Notes under the pieces: model-generated
Told to the model about the DNA's origin: nothing
The model's input: the letters and a program-made list of their open reading frames with translations, nothing else
The model's database searches: none
Translations under genes and position numbers: made by a program
Assembly: GCA_947503335.1 (NCBI GenBank)
Contig: CANNCY010000001.1
Location: forward strand, 310,001 to 374,000
Length of the DNA stretch: 64,000 bases
Direction of reading: 5' to 3'
Source of the DNA: an uncultured Pseudomonadales bacterium
Lineage (GTDB): Bacteria > Pseudomonadota > Gammaproteobacteria > Pseudomonadales > CANNCY01
Shown: piece by piece, positions 61,201-64,000 of the stretch
How the letters are laid out: each line of letters begins with the position of its first letter
Position numbering within the stretch: position 1 is the first letter of the stretch

Positions 61201-64000
61201 TCGCCATCATCAACGTCAGAACTGTTGGCGAGCAGGTCTGCGGCGGTGAAGGTAAGGGTGGTATCTTCGCTAATGCCTGTAACTGTTTCAGCACCTACAG
61301 GAGTTTCAGTACGTAAACCTTCTTGAGTGTAGGTTCCATCAGCAAATTCATAGAATTCGGTGTCGGCTGTGACGGTATCGGTGCCATCACGACCTTCGAC
61401 GGTGTCTTGAACGGTAAATTGCCCGGGCGCCACCTCATTGATGATGTACTCGTTGTGGTTACCTGAGAAAACGACAGTGTCTTCGCCAAAGGCACCATTG
61501 ATTTGATCATTACCGGCGCCACCGATCAATCGATCATTACCGCCTTGACCGTTAATTTGATCAGCGCCATCGCCGCCCAAGATGGTGTCATCGCCTTCAC
61601 CACCTTGTAATATATCGGTGCCACCTTCGCCAGCGATTAAGTCATCACCCGCGTCGCCTACAATAATGTCTGCATTATCGGTACCGACATGGGTTGCCTC
61701 ACCATCGGCGGCAGGTGCATTGGTGTCAGGTAGATCACCGCCACCTGCTTCTAGCACCTCGCCTAAGCCAACATCACCAGCCTCTGGACCTTCGTTAACA
61801 TCGCCTACTGCAACAGTAAAGGTTTGAACATTGAAGCTGCCGTCGTCAGAATCAACGCGCACACTAAAGCTCATTGTGTCTGCAGACTCATGATCAAACT
61901 GGCTGGCGTCAGCCACAGTAACGACACCAGTTTCGGCATCAACGTTAAAGGGCGAGCTCTCAAGCGGGTTGCCTTCGCCATCACTCATTGAGAATGTCAG
62001 AGTTGCCGTCGCATCGTCTATTGCAGCGGCGGTTACACCAACAGTGTCGCCGTTAGTTGGGTTCTCTAATACAAAGTCGGCGTCAGCGTCAGCGTCGGTA
62101 GGCGCCTCAACGGTTTGTTCATCAACGTCACCCACGTCAATGGTGAACTGACGCATCTCAAATGACCCGTCATCTGAATCAACGCGTACCCAAACATCCA
62201 TCGTCGGGCCGGCTTCGGCGTCTATCAGACTAGGGTCGTTGACAGTGACGACGCCGGTATCGGGGTCAATCGCGAAGGGCTGGTTGTCGTCTGCAAGCGG
62301 ATTACCGTTTTCGTCTGTGATCGAGAAGGTAAGGGTAGCTGTGGCATCGTCAACTGCAGCCGCAGTAACGCCCACCTCGGTACCAGCTTCTGCATCTTCT
62401 GATACAAAATTGGCGGTATCATCAACATCAGTAGGTGCTTCAACATCTTGTTCGTCAACGTCACCTACATCGACGGTAAATTGACGCATCTCTGAGGTGC
62501 CATCGTCAGATTCTACCAGTACCCAGATATCCATCGTTGGGCCGGCTTCAGCATCGATTAGATCAGGGTTCGCAACGGTAATAACGCCAGTGACAGGATC
62601 GATAGCAAAGGGAGATTCTTCGGCTGCGATTGGGTTACCATCGGCGTCGACAATTGTGTAGGTAAGATTCGCCGTGGCGTCGTCTTCTGCAGAGGCGGTA
62701 ATACCAATTTCAGTACCCACAGCAGCGTCTTCAGACACAAAGTCTGCGGTGTCATCGGCGTCGGCATTCTCGCCAAAGCTTACCGAGAACTCGTTAACAT
62801 CAAGTACATCAACACTGATCACTTCTGACATCGCCTCTGAGCCATCTTCAGAGGTCGCGACAATTCTAAACTGGTGTTGGGCCTGAGCTTCGCGGTCTAG
62901 CTCGCCACTCACAGACACTTCGCCCGTATCGGGGTCGATGGTGAATGGGCCATCGTAGGCATCGGGTGCGCCGCCGCCCGTTTCGACGGTGCCTTCGCTA
63001 ATGAAAACAGGGTCGTCGACCAAAACGGCTTCTTCGCCCGAGGTGTTCTCGCCTTCAATTTCTAGCGTTACTCGCGCACGGGCGGTGTTGCCGTCGGCAT
63101 CGCGAATCGTGTAGGTAAAGCTGGCAGGGCCTGCGTAACCAATCGTAGGCGTAAAGGCGAAATCGCCGTCTTCGTTGATTACGACGGTGCCATGTTGAGC
63201 GTTCTCTACGCTGATGATTTCGACGTTGCCATTAGTGTCACCATCATTTGATAGCACCAGAGTTTCGTCAATTACATGAGTAACAGAGCCGTCTTCGTTT
63301 TGTCCTAATACAAAAGGGTTGTCTTCTAGCGTGATGTCACCCGTCATGGTGATACGGTATGGGCCCATGGTTTGGCCCTGGTAGCTTGAAACTTCGAGAC
63401 GGTATTCGCCTGCAACAAGGCCATCAGTCCAGCTCAAGAATGAATCATAATTGTGCAGCGAGCCATCATCATCAGCTCGCGCATCTGAAGAGTCGTCATT
63501 TCGAGCAATCATGGTGTTGGTTGCTACATCAAAAACCTCGATCCAAATATCAAGCTCTTGCTGACTGCCGCTGCCATCTAGATCGTTGTATACCGCATCG
63601 GTATTGTTGTTGCTATTATCAGCACCTTTTTCTGTCAGGGCGTTGATCAGCAGTGGCCCACCGTTATGGGTGAAGTTATAAGAATCTACACCGGCCGCAT
63701 CACCCAAGATACCGGTGATATACGACTCAGCGTTTTGATCGCCGGTACCCGAGTATGAACCTGCGTCATCATCTTCAGCCGTGATGGTGCCGTCAGACAC
63801 AAAGATGGTTGGCGGGTCTTCGGCCGATACCAGGCTATAGGTGACGTTGCTATTTGTTAAGTCTTCATCAAAGGCTTCGGCTACGACACCTGAAAGGGTG
63901 CCGATTGTCGCATCTTCTGATACTTCGTTAACACTGTCGTCGGCATCAATAGGGGTTGTAACGTCAAATTCATCGACATCGGTTACGGTAATGGTTTGGG
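36660..64000 (-). CDS. Giant RTX/cadherin-like type I-secreted adhesin, 5' truncated by window edge
   Basis: One uninterrupted frame runs from the right window edge to the stop at 36660-36662: at least 9,112 residues, so the start lies outside. A GTG at 63798-63800 is internal, because the frame stays open with cadherin-like sequence above it. Order from the visible N-terminal side: part of a cadherin-like unit, a PPC-like domain, cadherin-like repeats, an internal RTX block, then dozens of about 95-residue 'tandem-95' repeats (…LLANASDxDGDxL…DNGDGTxTFTP…). Among these are LamG, lectin-like, galactose-binding-like and one F5/8 type C domain. The end is a C-terminal RTX and type I secretion domain. 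It is extremely Asp/Glu-rich with few Lys, as expected for Ca2+-stiffened surface fibres, and I noticed no Cys. A cell-surface adhesin or aggregation/biofilm protein exported by the nearby T1SS is the best call. Confidence 0.93.
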   Translation of the reverse strand, partial: QTITVTDVDEFDVTTPIDADDSVNEVSEDATIGTLSGVVAEAFDEDLTNSNVTYSLVSAEDPPTIFVSDGTITAEDDDAGSYSGTGDQNAESYITGILGDAAGVDSYNFTHNGGPLLINALTEKGADNSNNNTDAVYNDLDGSGSQQELDIWIEVFDVATNTMIARNDDSSDARADDDGSLHNYDSFLSWTDGLVAGEYRLEVSSYQGQTMGPYRITMTGDITLEDNPFVLGQNEDGSVTHVIDETLVLSNDGDTNGNVEIISVENAQHGTVVINEDGDFAFTPTIGYAGPASFTYTIRDADGNTARARVTLEIEGENTSGEEAVLVDDPVFISEGTVETGGGAPDAYDGPFTIDPDTGEVSVSGELDREAQAQHQFRIVATSEDGSEAMSEVISVDVLDVNEFSVSFGENADADDTADFVSEDAAVGTEIGITASAEDDATANLTYTIVDADGNPIAAEESPFAIDPVTGVITVANPDLIDAEAGPTMDIWVLVESDDGTSEMRQFTVDVGDVDEQDVEAPTDVDDTANFVSEDAEAGTEVGVTAAAVDDATATLTFSITDENGNPLADDNQPFAIDPDTGVVTVNDPSLIDAEAGPTMDVWVRVDSDDGSFEMRQFTIDVGDVDEQTVEAPTDADADADFVLENPTNGDTVGVTAAAIDDATATLTFSMSDGEGNPLESSPFNVDAETGVVTVADASQFDHESADTMSFSVRVDSDDGSFNVQTFTVAVGDVNEGPEAGDVGLGEVLEAGGGDLPDTNAPAADGEATHVGTDNADIIVGDAGDDLIAGEGGTDILQGGEGDDTILGGDGADQINGQGGNDRLIGGAGNDQINGAFGEDTVVFSGNHNEYIINEVAPGQFTVQDTVEGRDGTDTVTADTEFYEFADGTYTQEGLRTETPVGAETVTGISEDTTLTFTAADLLANSSDVDDGDVLSVNSVSYAGSDGTLVDNGNDTYTFTPNENWNGDVEFSFEITDGEFTDTATASLTVDAVADAAQTFLAEDVATGFHDVEGGAPDSWGIVDPTQWGWQTDSDRGGVELGRETAYTGPDNDNYLVELESYAGDASNMYRVLDTQPGATYTFELDISGRGGTAASDATIEILWEGEIIDTVGYAEFGWHHHSYDLIATQENSRIEFRAGDQNGTGGLVDNINLTFTGFEGQEDTAIPIDLTAELTDTDGSETLTTSISGLPVGSTITDGVNVTVVAEADQQIDMEGWDNSALEVTPPQNFFGQIDIVISATTTEESNGDSLTTDIPVTLNVTNVDDAPIFAGAVNFAATEDEPIILTQEDLLGGAVDTDGDGLTATNLTVTNATVVDNGDGTFTVIPDENFEGEIEINFDVSDGTTTVPMNGTIDVEAVNDAADAGTYADNLDEDTTITFTDDDILTVVTDPEGNELTITDVSYDGEDGALTQNEDGSYTFTPNENFNGAVNLSYTVNEGEFDTVGAINLTVDPVNDAPVVTEVFEANSNEDDTITLDPAVMIAWLPVTDIDSDVLTITEFRLPEDETNATLVDNGDGTYNLTPAENYNGPVTIEYTVDDNDGGTADGQIDLTIDHVNDVPVLVASDNSFTEDELEAGVSVSAEESNLLSQATDIEDDDSTLQVGTVNGQATNVGSTVAATLAFTDSAGDAQTQDINITVNADGSYNIDGFDLDALPAGNDATATFNYQAIDSEGGLSEEQTSTITITGTNDAPVAGDGVTLVELDAGSGDWTADNGAMLENGEGILTEGAYNSSGGLFYDKAFSSAEGMRTTFEFQADSTGFEPGDGFAVIFYDGDQMDGDSFEVGGLGGGLGSTGVEHNFLAVGLDSYTHDWVELDDGNDNLMSHADVRSLGGIDGVGYRQVEIELTADGMLNIEMSWDEGATWHTIYDNFDLAANGVTIPENVKFGYTASTGGAAQEHRIRNITVESIDGTAVGELASGDEYIINQTDLLINASDVDNEHSDLTAANLTLTDPAMGTITDNGDGTFTYTASETFEGTATFSYDISDGDLTTPAENFTLNVTNTNDAAVVGNVELGQTFVIDPDNDPDTDNSVEVTGTLEDTALIITEAELLANSTDFEGDALSVTSVSVDESAGIVTDNGDGTWTYTPALNYNGATDINFTVNDGEFDTAGVANVHVVPVNDTPTLVYNLDVDAPMLEERFDTGSAEGLVNQAANFADGDESIVTNTSTLQGAADGQSYALMTWFKLDQDELDDVPAGSESVDRQALINGDNGGYDWSILVEDGEYALFTGDDSIKLGAIPTDEWSHFAVVFDADESVYRAYINGEEVASGPIDYDDSTGNFAFGRHADDHWHSGTDTYGGRTEEFRGSMDEAKVFNWNMSGDDIETIYNREVSGVTAQYNDFTGDFVHYELDENSSFTITDEQLIAHASDIEGDTLSVTELNFDHDEADFVDNGDGTYTVTPREGYSGTLPMTFVIQDANGAEVTGNIQVTVNDTINHATTFGDPVVLGREIIVDPDDNPETDNSTTHQGMLDTETLTFSEADLLANASDIDSDTTLSVTAITVAPPEAGTVTDNGDGTFTFAPTDRWSGDVTLTYTVSDGTDTVDTTTSFEIVDTNEAAVAGTVDLTVDEDNAITITQADLLNGATDADGDDLTAENLTTTSEDGTLVDNNDGTWTFTPDENWHGNVDLAFEINDGTEVTNATGTLTVDSVNDASVVGDITLGAALTINDVALTGSLEDQAYIITQEDLLADATDIDGDTLTVTDVTTDAANGTVVNNNDGTFTFQPAANSSGNVEFEFTVNDGTDDVTANASLDVFGVVDTPANNIPQNMLFASDNFEAGSNGWNVGTADSEGFNTGNMLGAISGGDGTEAVFKTYEVPEGLTSLTLEFDAHRFDSWDMGETLRLFIDGNEYHVVQLGGGTFAEGTVDITDVDGNVVGTMTSGAEFQANASAWLDQTHHFSLTVPVDPEAGSVQVGFGTSFNQEAWDESLGIDNIELRVDALGNEDFAIDITIERGLVDDDGSETLTHTISNVPAGAIFSAGLLTDVAEDGTGVWSFTDAELDSLTMTPPANFNGVIDLEVTTVSTEDFGGDTGTTTSTMQVVVEAVNDGPDAAGGNLTTDEDVAIDISFADFNTTDIEGDTHSIVIEDVTGGILAYDTHIDHQLDLGANGDRSATTVTGTHNNTTIVTDEDKGDVIEFTLGENDHVKVDIDLDDEYTIQFDFKDLYLENGDWGTGTRGDGGAGNGPTGGGDHQVIIHSTTNELGFYDNVGGTGFIGSGYFMDEVDDDQWHTMTVVAKDGVTTYYIDGEEVGSVNIVGTSNIGTIGGHTSAQTFSNYMANFEVYDEAHVPSGNTDYPFLVEDGSTLSEAEFADVHLVPDANVNGDDQVQIQYHAVDEHGAVGNTATITVDVAAVNDAAVQGDVEIAGVEDNTLTITQADLLAGATDVEGDALSATNLAIDESFGELVDNDDGTWTFTPVENSNGVVPLAFDISDGTDTTHATGNLNIAAVNDLPELTAAINFDVREDEELVLTEAEILANVTDIDGDTLSIVDMTTTDDNTTIVDNGDGTWSIWPDDNFTGLDNLELTVSDGTGQATFAATATVEGVADEPFLALVLNTTPIHDFTVTQAGWQDPAVWGWATDNHGGDGGAAVAGLVEVDLAGTTYGVPDGDATHGTVLELEGWGNDVSNLWRNIDVVAGETFTIEFDISGRNHLGPQSNHVLIEFEGTEVDQLIPEVGFETVRYTLTATEDNPRFEFRAAVADGAGALIDSITVRPAEIQANEGDTVDINIDTSLADTDGSETLTTAITGIPDGWVLSDGTNTYTSTADNSTADTTGWNQSTITATPPTDWNGFVQLVAASTATEATGDSVTQTMNIPIRFAAVNDGVVIDGENIPTFDIDEDTVITITEDQLLANASDVDGDDLTVTNLTVENAIVNTIIDEDGSRSYQITPNENFNGISNINYNVSDGAGGDTVSGATLTVRAINDNPVARDENAETEFTTFDFGDQLVVQTDPSETDFSAGFWFRSDNTVNNMQLFGVRDAVGGGGRDRSIDLNADGQIWGTTWDSVEGQQWLGSDSGTPGVNYNDGEWHYVTLTVGEDGQRLYIDGEEVANNAQNHSDFNGGSIVIGQSFEGDIRDVQVYDQQLSADEVANVMLGDTLDQLNVHVPLEGDAPLVDTQGNTVIQNGAVEANSELSSDLQTTEDTTLTIDVLANDTDLDGDNLSIDSVSAVTNADGEILGTLTVVEVDGRDQVQFTPNETANAMSAGEVTTASFTYTVDDGNGGQDTATVEFQVTGSNDLVEVSAGIIADAIDEDTTITFTQAQLLANATDVDTNDSLTAENLQVIAGNATIIENDDGSFTIRPAENFSGDIDISYDINDGTGVASSTIDITVDSVLDGQSMFTRVFIDGEELETTTDADFSAATSGVQFDISSDSGQTVGGGHTVNGDENAIYNATSSEGSAHDDRFKFENLEAGDEFTVDGNGGDDVLDLGMFRADQVRLTMNNGSGSAVIDLDGDGNFDDDADNATVNFSSIEDVKFDTAVFDGNPHGFTTVQANAEWTLEGERLSVDSTGSDGDWKIALVDYEGELGSQYTLNTVVNPDSTAGQNTNGMIVFDYQDASNYKYVAAWMGGKVWTIASVTNGVTSEQLRVADETLQAGIDNTLTLEVDGDRVELWNDGVMIGGHTYTGQNLSDGEIGVMVNWSDTTFELDMGPSNWAPSPGTVEQDIELTEGAVTINLLENAVDAEGETLTVTNITVVGEGDAGDIIDNGDGTITYTPSATGIEAFEFTITDGTNESTGEVRLTVVDNWSVDVLEDETYNLAIDAGLIDTDGSETQTIQVTAMPVGLVLSDGVNTFTATAETNSVDVTTWDLDALRVTSPADRDTDYTFDVETTVTDENGDSTSSSRTMTARLTSTNDGPTAGEAVTANTDEDVVVTVTQAELLANASDIDGDALTATNLQVTNNAGSVFDNGDGTFTITPNDHSTTNVELSFDITDGTETVASNLSVSVNAVADDPNLVSRVFVDGEDVPTSTEADFSAATSGVEFDVSSDNPQTVGGGHLVDGESTAEYNTTTATGSSHDDTFRFENLEAGDNFTIDGGAGDDVLDLSRYSGDQVRYDSAAGTVTVDLDNDGDFSDTAESAVINVSNVDRFQFRTDEFDGTPHGIALEQDAQTQWEYDGTSFRVVSDDGSGDTKIALIDFEGSMDSTFTLDATVNSTGSASGGEGGTWANGYIIFDYVDDNNYKVVGASVGAQSWDIGDVIGGTLTWRSTIADNSMAQGVDNDIQLRVDGDTVELWSNGVKTGDHTWNGQDLSDGEIGVGARFTDATISIDMAPSNWAAAPENINQVVEIDNGAITIDLLENAVDAEGDTLTVTNISLVGEGTAGTVVDNGDGTITYTPSGTGVEAFEYTISDGTNESTGVIRLDVQDNWSVDITEDEAFNLDISATLVDNDGSETQTVSLSSLPDGISVTDGVNTFTADADTSTIDVTGWALDAIRVTPPVGRETDFTFDVSSTSTDSDGSTSTVTQTMTANVSPAAPPEAADSTATGTEDTVYQFSASDFDVTDLDQADGHSITIDAINDGGNGTYYLEATATGVLDIIDNDQGMGTDISVSLGSSVVQTTEGDRDVLQFDSTASSEITTLDTPIDLGSDWTIQVDFRDITHDTGNWSTLVDAGSDGGDQHIVVRNSDNQLGVYAQGGVFHGSGYTVDSLTDGQWYELTAVGSGGTTTFYIDGVEVGTSNYQATQDIQHLGNFSSGSEPFSEAISDFKYFDSALSPSPAEGVPFGATELQVGDSIAIADADALYFVGNQDANGDLASFDYHATDNTGLTSASATVTMNLTAVNDGPMVTALANETVAEDNSITLTQAQLLTGATDIEGDALTAINLTATDATVVANEDGSFTVTPDEHFNGTVTVSFDVTDGTAVTASTLDINVAAVNDAPEATTLAYTGVEDEVTVITEAELIANAVDIEGHEISVAEVTHNDELASVSDTGTIELGNNTNNRIELDERLDSYDEFTFQIEYTSTGNHTGSIENIFSAPPSGVNNNHFNVVIDNSDGSLGMNFFGSSINFSNSPNLHDGETHNITISWDSESGQMIAYDNGVAFDNVTVSQGSTMAAGGYAIIGQEQDSYGGTFDSTQASTNASLGHVTMAYEKVLKADIETGADLADLASNESLAFDIRVVDDQVVDASDNAITLTTAGDISHVRHFEIEANDEHFNGDIVFDVTYSDGLDTNVETKTLSIDSVNDGPVAADVENELINSDESITFTAADLLANVSDADGDTLTVDAVTYAGGNGTLVDNGDNTWTFTPNEDHNGIEDITVMVTDGTANTTYTQGIDVNAAVQAMEDGRDGSGIIDVMTSNTDNGITVTASQEEGGSTGAYAAFRAVDGVDSDPVTNVNSWAARTPDGSAWYQIDLGQQETLYQYDLKSIVQNDIGRDPKDWDFQGSNDGVNWVTLDSQTNVTWDASETKTFDLGGTHTYQFFRFDIHDNNGDATWTGFDGFQLYTKVTVQESVDSHTFDVTSNDVNPDDDTLTITNLTDAVDEDGNVVGTVAVVTIDGREQVEFTPNGVLAAGDSREISFDYTVSDGRSESTESVKFFLAGTSDPITDNANEFNGTVDEDGTLILTIQDLSTGINNLDGAIVTVSNLATTNGTIVDNGDDTFTFTPSENFNGDVDITFDISDGMNTFSENANISVTAINDAAVQGDLEIDSNEDEAITITQADLLASATDADGDTLSATNLVIDESFGDLVDNLDGTWTFTPVENSNGVVPLAFDINDGTVTTAATGNLNVAPVNDLPELTGAINFTVQEDQELVLTEAEILANVMDIDGDTLSIADMTTTDDNTTIVDNGDGTWSIWPDDHFSGLDNLEITVSDGTGQATFAATATVEGVADEPFMALVLNTTPTNDFTVTQTAWTDPTIWGWATDNTGQEGTGIGNGLVEVNAAREIYGIDSAAANNYVIELEGYEGDAGNLYRDLDIQAGETFTIEFDVSGRNNLGPQSNHIFINFEGQEIDQMIPEVGFTTVRYTLTATVDNPRFEFQSASNDGAGALIDRITVRPAELQANEGESVDINIDTALADTDGSESLTTAITGIPDGWVLSDGTNTFTSTTDNAAADTTGWALDSITATPPENWNGFVTLVAESTSTEATGGDTITQSMNIPIRFEAVNDDVVIDGENIPTFEVDEDTVITLTEAQLLANASDVDGDNLTVTNLSVDNAIVNTIIDGDGNRSFQITPNENFNGMTNINYDVSDGAGGDAVSGATLTVRAVNDGPVARDDGETEFASFNETADRVIVQSDLSETDFSAGFWFRSDDTVNNMQLFGVRDANGNGGRDRSVDLNADGQIWTTTWQNGPGHQWLGSDTGTPGVNYNDGQWHHVMITLGDDGQRLYINGEEVANGNFTRSDFNGGSIVIGNTFNGDVRDVQVYDRQIAADELDDVMLGDTVDDLAIHVPLQGDAPFVDTQGNTVFVQGTVEADGEFAVNLQTDEDTSITIDVLTNDTDLDGDTISIANVSDATLADGTVVGTLTVVQVDGRDQVQFTPNANANALSEGQIEVATFTYTADDGNGGQDTATVEFQITGSNDGPQVSADIAHTTDEDVAITLTQAQLLANASDLDGDSLTASNLQVANGQASIADNGDGTFTVTPDANWNGDLNITFDVSDGIETVSSGLDITVTPIEDNPVAVDDANVQGTMSMDGTGFINMEVGSNTGLHTTSMWIRTGEEKSMGLSHVTEATGSASDRSLWIDEAGTVHGYVWAGGEGLDYLESTTTNLNDNEWHHIVLTSGPDGTKLYIDGVLEDTSPLQTAYTDSTRLYIGEAEPNNESGAVTDVFPHDSFEGRMRDVQIYDSEADQADVDTLNNWGVLDDPIIHMVFDPADPYDNGNGRDDYVINNSGAATFVIEYDADGLSIDQGRDMTIDVLADDFDVDGDDISIQSLGPVEDRDGNVLGTVEIVQIDGRDQVQFNQADNLPELAEGQIIIANFEYTIEDENGNTDTAIAAFNIVGVNDPLVINDGHNIVTANEDTTFTITTADILAGATDPDGDTMSVVTFTETSGNATIVDNGDGTWTVTPDANWAGELQFTTTLSDGLEQVTGNMIATVGEVADAPVLSLDNAQPVFDVELVQNGTVDGNDGWIFAGTAQNWDNNLYFGAGGNAPGGSASTMITVAEADTVHTINFDHTHIGTNTSGGRVDITDANGVLVQTLFYGHPGGNGVTVDHSFDWTPTTAGNYTVTFVNTNDGQTWDHDLDNVSIIATSAKNPDWEADTNYTTTEDTSIDINLSSTVSDVDGSETVVYEFTGSTAGAVLTDGTNTVTSDGSNIDITGWNFATLNFTPAPNQSGALSLAVVATATETASGNQGVSSADISLYIEPVNDAPVVAGEIDQTIDEDNSITLSQADLLANSSDVDGDELSAMNLVVTNGNAAIVNHGDGTFTITPANNFAGDIDVSFDVSDGTLTETSNINLTVNDINDAPVINGVTAQNFAEDGTFVVTQAMLLENATDLEGDALTATLNGVPAGETVDLGVVSITNNDDGTYTVVPEPDFNGLLNLGFTVSDGQETTASNLQLNVDSVNDAPVVTDVITTDTDEDNSFTITRGELLANSSDVDGDALTANNLVADGNATITTSNGVDFKITPDPDYNGPITITYDISDGTDTVQSTINVTVNPVADAITVGAPLINATEDVALLITEADLLQGSTDPDGVGLSVANVTTTDPNGTLENNGDSTWTFTPNANFSGNVTLSYDVMSQGVANATAARLTFASVNDAPTVTPINTNMDEDTNLVLTQADLLANANDADGDTMTAQNVQLVGDSANNAMLLIMGGGNYEIIPNADWFGELEISYDVTDGTETVATTMNVTVDNVADPVTLNPGAQLHGVTDTVTVLTSEDLLTAVNNPDNVPITISNLRAQTGTLTDNGDGTWNWEVPSADWSGNLNLDYDIDDGNGPQAVTTRLSIHQDIEGTAGDDNLVGVDNWQFDTDYIYGEGGNDTLAGGAGDDSLFGGEGDDLIIGGAGSDTLTGGAGEDTFDFDGGDEQGVDPWTGQPTELPVDTITDFEVGTDHIDLRDLLGEANLADGATAADFIDVTEDADGNTVLSIHTGGEDADVDQEIKIEGVSMSDLYGGDTTGINEADILQKLIDDQNLLNGGGA
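39330..39790 (-). other. Galactose-binding-like domain in adhesin
   Basis: A beta-rich domain of about 150 residues (FDVELVQNGTVDGNDGW ... DHDLDNVSII) resembles carbohydrate-binding jelly rolls. It is directly followed by a 'DGSET' domain (39050-39290). Confidence 0.5.
40490..41070 (-). other. LamG-like (concanavalin-type) domain in adhesin
   Basis: TSMWIRTGEEKSMGL, then NEWHHIVLTSGPDGTKLYID and FEGRMRDVQIYDSEA give the LamG pattern of three conserved strand motifs. Confidence 0.75.
41220..44030 (-). repeat. Segmental duplication inside adhesin, copy B
   Basis: About 2.8 kb encoding two tandem-95 units, a galactose-binding-like domain (42940-43440), a DGSET domain (42660-42900), further tandem-95 units and a LamG domain (41690-42280). 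It is collinear with copy A at 51110-53920, with a near-constant offset of about 9.89 kb. Confidence 0.85.
44590..45080 (-). other. F5/8 type C (discoidin-like) domain in adhesin
   Basis: AAFRAVDGVDSDPVTNVNSW, then SAWYQIDLGQQETLYQYDL, WDFQGSNDGVNWVTLDSQTN and FFRFDIHDNNGD follow the F5/8 type C order of conserved motifs. Such domains bind glycans or phospholipids. Confidence 0.8.
45480..46180 (-). other. LamG-like domain in adhesin
   Basis: Contains FTFQIEYTSTGNHTGSIENI, HNITISWDSESGQMIAYDNG and YAIIGQEQDSYGGTFDS, a divergent LamG pattern, placed within a tandem-95 unit. Confidence 0.6.
46790..47340 (-). other. LamG-like domain in adhesin
   Basis: WTIQVDFRDITHDTGNWSTL, GQWYELTAVGSGGTTTFYID and ISDFKYFDSALSPS match the LamG/pentraxin pattern. 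It resembles the domain at 54085-54700. Confidence 0.7.
47530..49090 (-). repeat. Adhesin module duplication, second copy
   Basis: Encodes a module of about 520 residues beginning SRVFVDGEDVPTSTEADFS. It carries a Ca-binding-like GGAGDDVLDL segment, a LamG-like region and a DGSET domain. The same order is found 1,857 bp (619 codons) upstream in the protein. Confidence 0.85.
49400..50945 (-). repeat. Adhesin module duplication, first copy
   Basis: Begins TRVFIDGEELETTTDADFS and ends with the DGSET domain. Protein similarity to the second copy runs through the whole length, with matching landmarks TVGGGH, HDDRFKFENLEAGD and LSDGEIGV. Confidence 0.85.
51110..53920 (-). repeat. Segmental duplication inside adhesin, copy A
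   Basis: Collinear with copy B (41220-44030). Domains are tandem-95, galactose-binding-like (52840-53320), DGSET (52560-52800), tandem-95, LamG (51590-52180) and tandem-95. Long protein stretches are near-identical, whereas the DNA differs at many third positions, so the duplication is not recent. Confidence 0.85.
54085..54700 (-). other. LamG-like domain in adhesin
   Basis: YTIQFDFKDLYLENGDWGTG, DQWHTMTVVAKDGVTTYYID and SNYMANFEVYDEAHVPSG match the LamG pattern, with glycine-rich insertions (about 54400-54450). Confidence 0.7.
55145..55690 (-). other. Galactose-binding/jelly-roll-like domain in adhesin
   Basis: Starts FASDNFEAGSNGWNVGTAD and ends LGIDNIELRVD, a layout seen in secreted carbohydrate-binding modules. 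It is followed by a DGSET domain. Confidence 0.5.
56985..57600 (-). other. LamG-like domain in adhesin
   Basis: YALMTWFKLDQDELDDV, DEWSHFAVVFDADESVYRAY and FRGSMDEAKVFNWNMSGDDI are typical LamG_3 landmarks. Confidence 0.75.
58270..58900 (-). other. L-type lectin-like domain in adhesin
   Basis: Contains GMRTTFEFQADSTGF, DGFAVIFYDGDQMDG, FLAVGLDSYTHDWVELDD and NVKFGYTASTGGAAQEHRI, the order found in legume-lectin-like domains (substrate-facing DGFAF-type strand, later GYTASTG). Glycan binding is inferred. Confidence 0.7.
60535..61010 (-). other. Galactose-binding-like domain in adhesin
   Basis: Contains TQWGWQTDSDRGGVELG, YLVELESYAGDASNMYR and TFELDISGRGG. It is homologous to the domains at 52840-53320 and 42940-43440 and is also followed by a DGSET domain (60290-60500). 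Confidence 0.6.
61440..61700 (-). other. Internal RTX calcium-binding repeats in adhesin
   Basis: Six or more GGxGxDxUx nonapeptides in a row (AGDDLIAGEGGTDILQGGEG, then GGDGADQINGQGGNDRLIGG) end in GEDTVVFSGNHNEYII. The block lies about 8,000 residues before the C-terminal RTX domain. Confidence 0.9.
61790..62900 (-). repeat. Tandem cadherin-like repeats, 333-bp period
   Basis: Three to four units of 111 residues share FVSEDAxxGTExGxTA, PFAIDPxTGVxTV, LIDAEAGPTMDxWV and FTxDVGDVDEQ. The 333-bp period can be read directly from repeated DNA at about 62121, 62454 and 62787. Acidic inter-domain motifs (DVDEQ, DVNE) are typical of Ca2+-binding cadherin linkers. Confidence 0.88.
63330..63770 (-). 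other. PPC-like (pre-peptidase C-terminal) domain in adhesin
   Basis: VDSYNFTHNGGPLLINAL, then LDIWIEVFDVATNTMIARND, DSFLSWTDGLVAGEYRLEVS and YQGQTMGPYRITM follow the pattern of secreted PPC beta-sandwich domains. Confidence 0.65.

Noticed and set aside
36934-63646. Many open frames of 60-220 codons on the plus strand opposite the adhesin
   Set aside because: They follow the codon pattern of the minus-strand repeats, have biased low-complexity composition (Ser/Val/Thr-rich), no ribosome sites and no recognisable domains. They are shadows of the repeats.
63798-63800. GTG as the start of the giant adhesin
   Set aside because: The same frame stays open for 66 further codons to the window edge and encodes cadherin-like sequence (e.g. 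VNEVSEDATIGTLSG), so the real start is outside.
36660-64000. Repeated DNA as a CRISPR array or satellite
   Set aside because: Repeats are in frame, of protein-domain length (about 285-333 bp) and diverged mostly at third codon positions.
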